DNA of 64,000 bases from Dirofilaria immitis (taxonomy: Eukaryota; Nematoda; Chromadorea; Rhabditida; Onchocercidae). A program made the translations under genes and the position numbers. The notes below the pieces were generated by a model. It had not been told where the DNA came from and did not search any database. It saw only the letters and a list, made by a program, of their open reading frames with translations. Below, piece by piece: positions 47,145 through 58,471 of the stretch (positions within the stretch are counted from its first letter, which is position 1; each line of letters opens with the position of its first letter). Where the stretch lies: contig JAKNDB010000110.1 in the NCBI GenBank assembly GCA_024305405.1, positions 4,278,001 to 4,342,000 on the forward strand, written 5' to 3'.

Positions 47145-50100
47145 CTAATTCCTGTTAATTGCTGACATTTCATTTTTGTTCCAGAATTCGTCAAGGCTAA
47201 TCGCTGATGTATGATCCAGAACAGATACACGTGGGCGCTCAAAAAGTTCACCACGACGTATTTTTAGTAGTGCTTCTTCCCTCGCTGTACTGCTCATTGT
47301 ACTTTCCCGTCCAAATGGTATGTTTTGTTTGGTTCGACTAGGTGCCAGCAGGTGCTCCTCGTTCGCTTGATGGGTATTAAAGCGTGGTTCAACCGTCAGA
47401 ACTGTTGGTTCAATTCGTTCCAAGTTCAACTGCCGTACTGAGTGCGAATTTTGATTCGGAATATTTTGTTCTATTGCTTGTCTATAATTTTGTTGTGGTT
47501 ATGACTTCCGATTTGATTTTTTTATTAGATAATATTATATATGCTAGATTTTGCCAGTACTCAGCTACGAGAAATTCGTATTCAGTTTTGCTTATTTCTA
47601 TTTCTCTCTTGCTATATGTTTATTTTAATGTCAAGAGACAAGAAAAAATCTCTTGCTCTAATAGCATTAATTGTTCATTCTGAATTTTTTGCTACAAAAA
47701 TCTAATTTAATCGCCTACAACAGAAAACAAAATACTGTTTCAATAATTTTCCGATAACTAACCTTGATGAACCTCCGTCTAAAACTAGACTACAAGCGTT
47801 TTCAGTTGCTGTAATTAGTGTTGCATCACTCTTAGCTCTATCTTCACTATTTATAGCAACATTGCCAGTTTTCTGCATTTCTGAGCTCCCGATATGTGGA
47901 CCTACGATAGATGTAGCAGCTCGCTGCACATCGATTCCCGCAACCAAGCGCTGGTTTATATCGGAACTTCCAATACGCGACAACGCATGTTGCTTTCTGC
48001 ACTTCCGGTAACATAAATAAAGTAGGATAAGCGTCAGCAAAACAAGTAGGATTATAAACAACCAGATAGTGAAACTGATGGAAGATTTCACAAGGCCACT
48101 ACGCATCATTTCTTCTTGTGGAATATATGGAATTGTGGTGCCATCTGAAAATATTACTTTTGGATTAATTCCGCGCTCTGTCGTTTACTGATGAACATTA
48201 CCGAGATTAACCACTACCTTGACGACGCTTGCATATGTATTCATGATGATTTCTGCAATTATCCGCAACCAAAATATTCCTCTCCATGTTACGCCAATTT
48301 ATATAGACGCATCCTTGTCCAGAAGAACTTCCTGTGAGTTTTGGCAAACTAAAACTGTCAAGTGATTGCATAATTTTTATTGCTAATTTTTTTCGTATGT
48401 TTTTATCCTGTGATTTAAGAGCAGAAATGCTCGTCATGGTTAGCAGTTTTGGTATAATTTCATCCCATCCAGTATCATATGATACATCAATGCTGAATAT
48501 TTCTTACATAAGTTTATTTGCTTAGCTTGTATGTAATATTTTTACTGTTGTTTATAACACAGTTGTCTTCATCAAGTGCATTTTGACTAAGCTCCTCTTT
48601 GATGAGGTACCAAATATCTAGTGGTGTGACACAATGATTCTTAAGTTGTCGGTACTAGAAGAGTACCAGGTGTACCAGAGTTAAGATTTTTCGCTTTGTT
48701 TTCAATGTTAGATAAATGACCATCTACGAACTCTTCTGGCCAAGGTTCGGAGTTTGGATCCACGGACATAAATTTGCCTTTTCCGCTATAATCCATATAA
48801 CCAGTCCATGGAAGTGTTTTGCTTTTTGCAAAAATTGCTGAAATATATTAATTTGTCATTGAGATTCATAAACTTAGGCAAAATTTTCTCCTCCTTTTAT
48901 CCGTTTGGTAGAAAAATGAGAATAAACATACTATCAAAAGTTACCTGCAATAGAAGAATATTCGTTGGTATAGGTGAATGTAAGCAAATTGCTGCGTTTG
49001 AAACTACATTCGTTCTGTGCCTCCAACCAAGTTAAACCGTGAGTCGGTTTCTTTAATATATAACAGTAACCTGCCGAACTGGAAATCCAGCTCGGTGGAC
49101 ATCCTGGTACATCTGGAATAAATTACATAGAATGTAGTGGATAAATAACTAATTTTATCGATTACATGGATATACACCATGTTAAATATTTCAAATGCCT
49201 TGTAATGTTCCACTATTTTCGATAATTCGCTTTGCCTCGGTAAATTTACAAATTTAGATAGACAAGGAAATTTGAACGCTTACGGAGAAATTATTCGCGA
49301 CAAAAAGTTTGAAAATCATCAGGGACCATTGTGTTTGTATAAATGGCTTAATTTTTCATACAGTCCTGATAATCTTTTGTTAAATTTGTAGAATTTCTAG
49401 ACAATTACCAGCATTAATCGCATAAAGTTGCGGACAAAAATGTAACGTTACATAGTAACATCCCGTAGAAATGCTGCAACTCAATTTTAGAGAAGCAGAA
49501 CCGACCATAGCTTTTTTTTTTTTTTTTTTTTATGTAAGGTACCAAATTCGATGAAGGACATATTGATGCCTTTTCCTTGGAATGCTTCGTCGCTATGAAA
49601 ATACACATAAAGTGAATTGGTAGTACTGATAATTGCATCGGGATGTTTACTACCACACCATCGGACCATTTCTGGTGATTTGGATGTATTGCCTGCAAGA
49701 AATAATGAACATTTCAAAATGCCATTTGCTTTTTTTATTTACCTTCTTATTTTGACTTTTGAAATCGTCAAATGTCATGATTTTATTCAAAAGACTTGCC
49801 GTCGTGAATAGAGCAGTAATCGTCACATTCCGAAAACAAAGCATCATCAATATTGGAATCATGAACAGTTAGCATTATTCTCTTCCTGCTATTACTACCC
49901 ATCAGTACCCAGCTGCATCGCATATTATTTGCATATCGACCGATTTCGTATCCAATTGTGTGAAAATAGACTGGCTGAGCATTAGATTTCGCTTGCAGTA
50001 TTATCGGCTCTGCTACAGACAGTATCATCAATTTGAAAAATGAAGCTTGAAGAAGCAAGTATAAAAAAGGAAGTAAGGGCACTCGAAAAACTGAGTTTGA

Positions 50101-50464
50101 CGATCTAGCACTCTGGCAATCCAGCAAGCAATTGTAGTTGTTCACAAGGAAGGAATTCAACTGTAGTAGAATGATTGGGACTAGACTATAAAAACTCGGA
50201 TGCATAGTACGAGTAAACAATAAACTTTCATTCATGAGACTTGCATTAGTTTCATACATCATTATTTGTCCTTATCTATCATTCTATCAATTTAATTTTC
50301 AAAAACCATTGCAAATAAAGCGGAATTTTAATTAAAAAGGTGAAATAAAAATAAATATTACCAGGGCAAGTCTGCGCATACACGATTATCGTGTCGTCGA
50401 AATTTCGTAGAACAGTATAAAAAATCATATTAACGATGAAACAATCCTTTCCAACGCAAAGAAA
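47145..50464 (-). CDS. CUB and C-type lectin domain single-pass membrane protein (5' end incomplete)
   Basis: This is probably a cell-surface receptor or adhesion protein. Reading on the minus strand, an exon near 50464-50360 ends in YAQTCP. It joins in phase to 50012-49800 (EPIILQ, then YFHTIGYEIGRYANNMRCSW, CDDYCSIHDG) and 49692-49543 (VRWCGSKHPDAIIS, SLYVYFHSDE), together a full CUB domain. The C-type lectin domain follows: about 49117-48948 (GCPPSWISSSAGYCY, TWLEAQNEC), 48840-48650 (WTGYMDYSGKGKF, PWPEEFVDGH), about 48630-48550 and 48500-48215 (GCVYINWRNMERNILVADNC, HEYICKRR). The lectin fold has an unusually long insertion before its last Cys pair. Next are a membrane span (WLFIILLVLLTLILLYLCY) and a cytoplasmic tail of about 180 residues ending NEMSAINRN. 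The CUB intron uses a GC donor (49798-49799). Signal peptide exons were not found, and frame breaks occur near 48660 and 47430. Confidence 0.8.
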
Positions 50465-52921
50465 CCGTAATGGTAATTTAGAATAATGAAGGAGAAGTAG
50501 CAATGAGAAACGTTGGCTATATTCAATTAGCCTATTAATGAACAAGATCAAGAAGTCTACCATACACATTGTAATCAGTATTCAGAAATGGAACAGCCTG
50601 GTAGTAGTGATCTGAATAATGCAAATTATAATAAGAAAGAAAATTTCTCACATTTCAGTTGTACCAAATCTTTATTACCGGTGAAAACCAGGAACATTGT
50701 ACACACATGGAAATTGAGGACAATAAGATTGTCGAGAATGGTAGTGATGGTGGCCAGGCATTACAAACACTTATACTACTTAAGGCTTCTTAATCCTTTC
50801 GAAAATGCATCTTTTGCATCCATAGCAACCAAATCGACAGTTTATGAGTAACCGATGGCAATTATAAAGCATCGACATGAGCGTCTCAACATTATTTCAT
50901 CACAACGATATTTGAAGATACCAAACCAACAATCTCCCCTTTACTTGCACTCTGAAAAGTAAGTCTTGTCAAAATTCTAATATGTGTAGAATATAGACTA
51001 CGGCCAAATAAATCACTACATCCTTCTCTTCCTCTTCATCTTTCTCTTCTTACATGTGAAGCAACTTCATATGAAACTTCCTTCAATAATCCGTAATTTC
51101 TGCATGGAATTTTACTTGCAGATGATTAAAATAACCGAAATATATTTAGCAACTCGTCATTTTCATAGTATTCAAAAATCTAATATCAATGGTATTGAAG
51201 ATCCATTTTTATTTGTTGCAATTCGATAAAATTTCTCCGTTTAATCTTTCTCAATAATTATACACTTGCACTATCATTACCTCTATTGAGCATTTGAATC
51301 GATGTTTATTTATTATATCCATTTGAAATGCAATCGGCTGAATATCAAAAACGCTCGTTAACAATAAAATAAGAAAAGAGGATAATTATGACCCATTTGC
51401 AATTTGAAGTACTATCAACAGGAACGGAGGAATAAACAGACTTGAGAATCGAATCAATCATTCGAGAATTGACTGGTTTTTTTTTTTAACTTTATCCTAT
51501 TATGTGAATTTAATGCTATTTAACAATGCATCCTTGGTAGATATGATAGGTTATAGTCGCAATCTAAAGAAGTCATTAATACTGACCAGTATTCTTTCAA
51601 TGAAGTATACGATCCTTCAAATTTGGAATCTCTATTTCGATTCAGGCTTGGAATCCTTGGAATTATAATAGAAACCTCATTTTTTGAGGGACATGACCTA
51701 TGAGCTCTCCCTAAAATGTAATCTGAAAAAAGGCAATATAGAATCATAGAAAGGAAATAGAAGTACTATTACCGAATCGATACAGAAATTGTTTATGAAT
51801 AACTTTTTCAATGTTCTTAAAATAGTAAGCAAAAAAAAAAAAGGATATTTTATGAAACGATTTTCTTATCGTTTCATAAAATATAATTGAGCAAAATTAT
51901 AATATATAGAGAATGAAACTAACATCTATATATTCCAAATAGATTTATTTCACTCAGCAACGTTACATATAAATGTTGAGAATAACGATGAAATTTATGA
52001 ACATTCGAAAGCTGAAAAGAAAAATGAGAAAAGGACTCTGGATGAATGATAATGGAAAAGATGATGAAATTATTTGTTAGTAAACAAATATTGATTAAAT
52101 GTAAATAAAAATGAAGATATTATGTACGACTTACACTTTTGGTTGGATAACCTATCCATGATACATCGTATAAACATGTGTATTTTGATAGTAGAAAAGC
52201 ATAATAGTTTATATTGATCTTAAAAAAATAAAAACACAGCGATTAAATTATAAGGCATTATGGCAATTGTATTTATCTGAAAAAACTATGGATATTTCTC
52301 TTCATATTTCTGCTTTAAATACCTGTGATTGCGTCTAGTTCCTGTCATATAAGATGTATATATTCACAGTACTGTCTCCCACAAAATTCAAAGGACCAGC
52401 TTTATCATTCAGTGCGCTACCGGTTATTGTTTTAGCTGATAATTTAAAAAAGTGAGCTCGACTAGCACGGATAACGTTGGGATATAAGTTTAACATTATG
52501 TCCTATCTAGGTTTACTGGGCTTCATTTCAATCGGCTTACTTAGAAGAATTGGGAACTCAGTTAATTGTTTCCATCCATCGTGTTGGTTTTTATTTTCTG
52601 CTTTGCTGCTCTTTCAGAATTATTGATCAGTGAGATATTTTTTTAGTAAATATGCAGTTGATTGTATCTTACATTTTTTTGGTCGTTCTGTTAACTCTGA
52701 TAATTTCCAATAGTTTCCAGACATTTTCCAACCCGTTTATATTGGAATAAGTATACATCATCGTTATTTGATATATTTGTATTCGATAGTTATCTGTATA
52801 TGGAACATTTATGGATTCTGTGCCTATGTGAATTGCAGCCATTATGCAGTAACTTTCTTCTTCTCTCATTCACTATAACATTGTGTTCCAGGGTAATGCA
52901 GTTGATACAAATGAAGTTGAT
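50465..52921. other. Region between divergent lectin and nicastrin genes
   Basis: The missing 5' exons of the lectin gene probably lie here on the minus strand. One candidate is 51712-51523, which follows an attttag acceptor and reads AHRSCPSKNEVSIIIP. Another is about 50840-50690, but its frames contain stops. Neither is strong enough to annotate as coding. The + frame at 50588-50851 shows no family resemblance. A perfect hairpin at 51845-51884 is listed separately. Confidence 0.4.
51845..51884. repeat. Perfect 17-bp inverted repeat (hairpin)
   Basis: The left arm 51845-51861 (atattttatgaaacgat) is the exact reverse complement of 51868-51884, with a six-base loop tttctt. It lies outside any supported exon. 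Confidence 0.9.
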
Positions 52922-55900
52922 ATGAAACATTGGTATCGACTTTTACTCTTCATAACTTCTTGTATGCTAGTTTTCTTTTAAAATTTTACTGCTGTAAAAG
53001 CTAAAGATTTTCTTTCGTTTTGCAATTAGTAGAACCGCAACTACATTGGTCCTCACTTCGGTTTTACTGTTTTACATGATATTCGACGTTTTATCGTTCA
53101 AAAATGAGATTTTAAGCGAAAAGAACTTGTAATATATGCTATAGAGAAATGGTAGAGGAGTTCAATACCATTCATGAATAGTCGAAAGATGAAACTGCTT
53201 ACCAGATATATGAACATGTGGTCGGGGTAAGTGTGTATCAGATGTCTTAAGGTTGAAATGTAAATGCAAAGAGAATCATTCAGTGAATATCATCTGTGGT
53301 GAACGACTATCGGATCAAATCTATCTAGATTTAACTGGTGGAAAGTACAGCTGCTTTCGACTATTGAATGGAACACATGAAATTGGATGCAGTTGTAAGT
53401 ACTTATAAGTTTAGTAGCAAATCTATAGGTGCTACAAGAAATAAGCGAAATAAAGTCCTTATGAAGCTCTATATTTGGCACCGTTTCAGCTGAAGAGGAA
53501 GGCAACGAAGGTGTCATCGTCTATGCTGATAGTGCCGATCAATTAATTAACCTTATAGCAAGTCTTGATTTTGTAGATCGCATTATCATAGTATTCGATA
53601 TACTTCTTCTAAATGAGTAAGTTCCAGATTGGATTTTGTAATTTCTGATTGATATTATCATGAAATAAGTTGTATTTATAAAAAGAACGAATATTGTCGT
53701 TGCTGCAGGAGAATAATCGGAGTATTGAAGGACAATAGGATACGCGGTATTCTCCTTTTATTCAACAACTCTGCTGTTACCAGTGGATTTTCAGAAGATG
53801 CCTTTTGCCCTAATGAGCAGTTTGGTACGATATTCTGATGTATAATGTTCTTTATTTGATTATGGTGAATTGAAGTAACGATTAAGTAATATTTAGTTTT
53901 TTGATGGTGTGCCATATGATTTGGGATCTACGAACTTATGTAGTCTACCTTTTTAGACCTCAATGGAAAATGTGAAAATCGCTGGAATGAGCCTGGTGCA
54001 TTACTGCCGGAAGGTTTTCGATTCATCAACTGGAAAAACCAATTTTTGTTATTGAAAATCGCACCGAAATCGATATCATCAAAAGCTTCGTGGGTTTGCT
54101 GCGTATCATATTTACCTTCCTTTTTCAAAAGACCTGAATTAGCGTTAGCATTATTGTGTCGTGCACTTGTAGCTCTCATGGATTTCAATATTTTGCTTGC
54201 ATCCTTTATTCAAAAAGCAATTATTACAGTGTTATGAAGCATTCAACAAAAATTTGAAAGGACCTGTACTTTGTTCAGCGCGTATGAAACATTTCATGCG
54301 GGCTGCGGGCAATGCACAAATATGTCTCCAACGCCAGAGGCTGTTTTATGGTTTTTCGGATACATCGTTAGTGTTCAAAAAAATATTTTGATTTTGTTGC
54401 TTAAAACTTATGAAGTTTACAGTTCGCATTATTTGGTTTTAGGATCTCTCTGTGTGATCCATTGGGAGATAAAAATTTGTTTGCAACGGTTCCAGCATTT
54501 ATAAAAAATTCAAACCAAAAATCTTGATTTTATCTGCAAGGGTATGATTTCACATATTTACTTTCCTGCTTTTTATATTTTATGATAAATCTCAGAAGAA
54601 TAATTTTGAGCAATAATGAAAATGAAATGACTGAAGAGTGCAGTGTTTGAGGATGTTGTAGATGGATTCCTTCAGTTCGTTCACAGAAGCAGCTGTCGGT
54701 GAAGTATCTGTTCTTACGTCACTCATTAGTCTTCTGGCGGTTGCTAAAACAATTGCAAATCATTCCAATGAATTTGAAGCTGTGGCTCAGCGTAATGGAC
54801 GAGCCATCATTTTTGCCTTTTTCATGGTGTATGGTTTTGAATTTACACTCACGAATGCTTTAAATTAAACTAATATAGTAATAATTAATGGTCGTATAAT
54901 CGTAACTAAAATTGTGTTCGTTATTAATATGGTGTATCAATGTATGATATATAAAAAATTACTTGGAATGCACGATATGATTTAATCGAAACAAGTGATT
55001 TCAGGAATCGTTAGGTTATATTGGAAGTAGTGCCACAGTAAACGACATCATAAAGGCGAATTTCCTCTAGATATCCGGTTAACCGATATCGATAGCTTTA
55101 TTGAGGTAACGATGTAGTAGCAAGACTATTTTAGCAAGATTGATAGTCAGTATTCCGATTAACCATTATTATGTACAGCAAATTCAACAGACGGATGAAG
55201 TCGGAATGCACTTTTAACTATTTTTGGTTATCATTGTTTTGCAGGTGCAACAACTTGATGGTTCAGAACCAGCGTTTTCAGCTCATATCGATTCAATATC
55301 TTACGATAGTCCTCCAAGCTGGCTAAAAGTGTGTTGAGCAACAAATTCTTAGAGAAACATGATTCAACTCTGCTGTAGACAAAATCCATTTTCCTATACT
55401 GTTTTATAGCTATAGGTAGGACCCGAATGAATTATCCTGTTGATGGATTCTGTAATTGCGAAGATTTTGTATATCATTTCAGCTGCAAATTTTATTAGAC
55501 GCAGCCAAGTCGTCTCTTAAGCAGAGTGAGTCAAAAAATGATGGAAATAGAAGAGGCAGCAAAATAAGTATCGAGAGAAAAGCTCGACTACCACCTTCTT
55601 CTTATCAGTCATTTTTGAAAGAAAAACGTAACATAGCTGGTTTCGTTCTCCGGCCTTACGGTCAGCAATATATTTACAAGTTAGTTCAGCTGTGATGGCC
55701 TAATAAAAACATGCCTTATACAGTCATTTATTGTAGCTAGTAACTTGTCTTGTTGATTTGAACAAAAAAAAAAACATTGATGTTCTATCAGTAACAATGT
55801 ATTTGCAGTCGAATAAATTCGTTGGAGGACCAAAATGTATTCAAAAATGGAACTACTAAATTAAGAAAACAAATTATTGCTGCTGCAAGTGCTGTTATGG

Positions 55901-57393
55901 GAGCTGTAACAGGATTCCTCACTGGTGGTAATGAAACAGAAATTGATTTATTCAGTCAATATGATATAGACGAACAATATGTAAGCAGGAATTACAAAAT
56001 TTGCTTACTTTTTTTTTATATAGGACTTTTAAGTAAATGTTTTATTACAGGTAGCTGTCCTGCTGGATTGTTTTTGAAGTACTCTAATTGGCACACTTGT
56101 AATTTCTTTAAAAGTATTTCAAAGGGCGACAATCAATTTGAACATTACTGTTAGTATCAATTAGTCTTTTTTTTTTTTTTTTTTTTACAATGTTTGTATT
56201 CGTTTTGACTTTATCATTTTAATTCTTAAATGTTTACAGCATAAATTGAGATTGAAAGTTATTTTTAGACTAATTCTCAAGCCTACATCTAGTTTTAGAT
56301 TTTATTAACTAAATTCTCTGGTTTGTATGTAGTTCTAAAAAAACACTTAATTTTCAAACTTTACAGCGAAGGAACTTACGTATCGGTCGGAAGGAACAAT
56401 TACTCTTTAATTCGCATTCTGATGACCATGTTAATTGTTAATGTTCTTGGATCCAAAAATGCTGTTAATGTTCCCGATCGTAGTCAATGTGAGGACTTAA
56501 ATAAGCACCATAAGGTAACAAAATGATCTTATCGTAAAATTTTTATTCTTTTGCTTTTCAGAAATTCTCAGGACGTAAAAAAATTTTGTTCATGCTTACT
56601 GCCAGTTTACATCATTTTCCGAAATATTCAAATAAAGTATTTAATATGAACTATGAATAACAAAGTGTTATATTATGATATATAAAACAATATTCCAACT
56701 TTTCATCCTATGCGCACAAAAATTTTACTGCGATGGTGGGTAATGGCAGCTATCTTTTGAATTCAGAAAAAATGCAACTTATTCATTCATAATTTCTTCT
56801 CCCATTCAAAGAATTAAAATTTATTTGAATAAATTGGCTCTCTTTGATAGCTAATGAATAATAAGTAGCTTTTTTAGAATGAATTCTCTTATAGATTTAT
56901 CACTATACTTGGCAGTATGATCCAGAAGATAAGAAATTTACATGTTATCGTAATTCATTATACATAACAGCTGCGGAATCTCCGGCCTTTAAAATGGATG
57001 GTATTATTTCACATGAATTTTTACTGGAGAGAGGAAAAAGCATATTTTCTACAGAGCACACATTTCTTTCTCTCTATAAGATTTTTGTTATCTCCATCTA
57101 TTTTTTTAAAGTCTTTACGATTTTCCTTTTAGTACAATTGACAATTTTCAGGATATAACATGCATTCAGGAGTTTATTCAACTTGGGTGGAAAGTGTTTG
57201 GACCACGAAACAGTTGAAACTTTTCTTAACCGTACATCATTGTTTTACGCGTGATGTTATTGTGTTTTTCTCCGGTTTCATTTTTTTCATCATTTCACTT
57301 ATCGTAATGGAATTGATTTATTTAGGAAACAAAGAAGCTATCGAACCAACAGAATTCATTCTCGATTCCGATTATAATCCCTCTCCACTTTAG
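52922..57393 (+). CDS. aph-2: Nicastrin, gamma-secretase subunit
   Basis: Nicastrin is the large glycosylated subunit of gamma-secretase, with presenilin, APH-1 and PEN-2, which cleaves Notch and other membrane stubs. About 16 exons fit. Exon 1 (52922-52961, MKHWYRLLLFITS) is a signal peptide and joins in phase to 53284-53394 (DQIYLDL, CFRLLNGTHEIGC). Then 53490-53616, 53709-53824 (SAVTSGFSEDAFCPNEQF), 53957-54089, 54230-54366, 54443-54541 (LCDPLGDKNLF), 54662-54826, 55005-55105 (ESLGYIGSS), 55245-55328, 55483-55679 (LPPSSYQSFLKEKRNIAGF), 55809-55980, 56051-56149, 56367-56515, about 56897-57000, and 57153-57393 (YSTWVESVWTTKQLKL, then one membrane span and a short acidic tail). One-base losses lie at 54034-54040, 54517-54521, 55064-55065 and 56071-56075, and the 56149/56367 join is out of phase. 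The DYIGS motif reads GYIGS. The family call is very secure. Confidence 0.92.
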
Positions 57394-57614
57394 TGGCTGC
57401 CTGTTTATTTCTGCTGAACTGTACTTTTATTGTTTTTCAATTCATTGTAGTTTTTAAATTTGTTTTAGAATATTTCCCTTCCTGATTACCGTTATCGTGC
57501 TCTTTATGAGTATATTCAACATGCTTTTCAGTATTTTTAAATGAGCTGCACATATTAGAATTATTAATTTTAATAGATTATTCCTTTCGTTTTGTGTTAG
57601 CTTTATTATCCGAA

Positions 57615-58471
57615 TCAGTTCCTGAAGAGGTAGAGGTAGAATGAACAAATAATCAGTTTATACAAAAGAAAGCACAAGCAGATAACCATAATAATGAAAG
57701 CGATAACACAAACAGTGGCTTTGACGATTATGGATGGACCTTCATTTCCAACGAGTACCGGTCCCGAATTTTCCTTCGCATCATCTTTTTCTGACAAGCT
57801 TTTCTAAATAAATTCATGATTATTTGCATTAGAAAATTAGGGAAGCTCCTGTGCATGATAGCGTTTGAATATGCAGTAGAGATAGAACGGGTTGTCCACT
57901 CACATAGTTTAATAAAACGGACTTTCAATATAACTAAAAAATGGTAACAGGATACGTAAGGAAGCGAGTATAAAAGAATGAACAATTTCTGCAAATTTTG
58001 CCAAATCATTTTTAAGAGAAAAATCATAAGCAGTCAGCAGCAGCAGGAAAGTAACCATTTCGGAGTTAAATAATTGCTGTGATTTTTGGAGGAGGGTGTA
58101 TTCCATTTTTTCGAATGGTCGACTTCTGAAAAAAGATCTGTTGAAAAGAAAGGTTATGAGAAATTTGAGTGATTGTGAGAAATTTGATCGAGACGACGGT
58201 GAACGAAAGATTACAACTGAGGCAATGCTAATATGGCGGTGTGAGATTTGATTGAAGTTTGTTGGCTTTGCGCAAATATTTCTGATCATGAATAAATCAG
58301 CTCGATTCATATCAAAGATGGCTTCTCGCCAAAGACTAACAGTGAGCGTGGTTCGTGATCATAGTGGATGATCGGTACACTAATCGATTGGCTGGTCGCC
58401 CTCTCCATGTTTTCATTTTTACTCTTGAAAATGTGCATTTCCAATTTTTCGGTTTCATTTGCGGGTTTCAT
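57615..58471 (-). CDS. Probable small single-pass membrane protein, unknown
   Basis: I do not recognise this protein. Exon 1 (58471-58341) follows a tttttacag acceptor with ATG nine bases later, a layout typical of a trans-spliced start. It encodes a hydrophilic stretch (MKPANETEKLEMHIFKSKNE, then SISVPIIHYDHEPRSL) and ends at a gttagt donor. Exon 2 (57803-57615) follows atttag and reads SLSEKDDAKENSGPVLVGNE, then a membrane span (TVCVIAFIIMVICLCFLLYK) and a stop. The total is about 100 residues with the N-terminal half probably outside. The two exons are one base out of phase, the same sign of a missing base seen in the neighbouring genes; alternatively they are two genes or the join is wrong. 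It converges on nicastrin with about 220 bases between stops. Confidence 0.5.
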
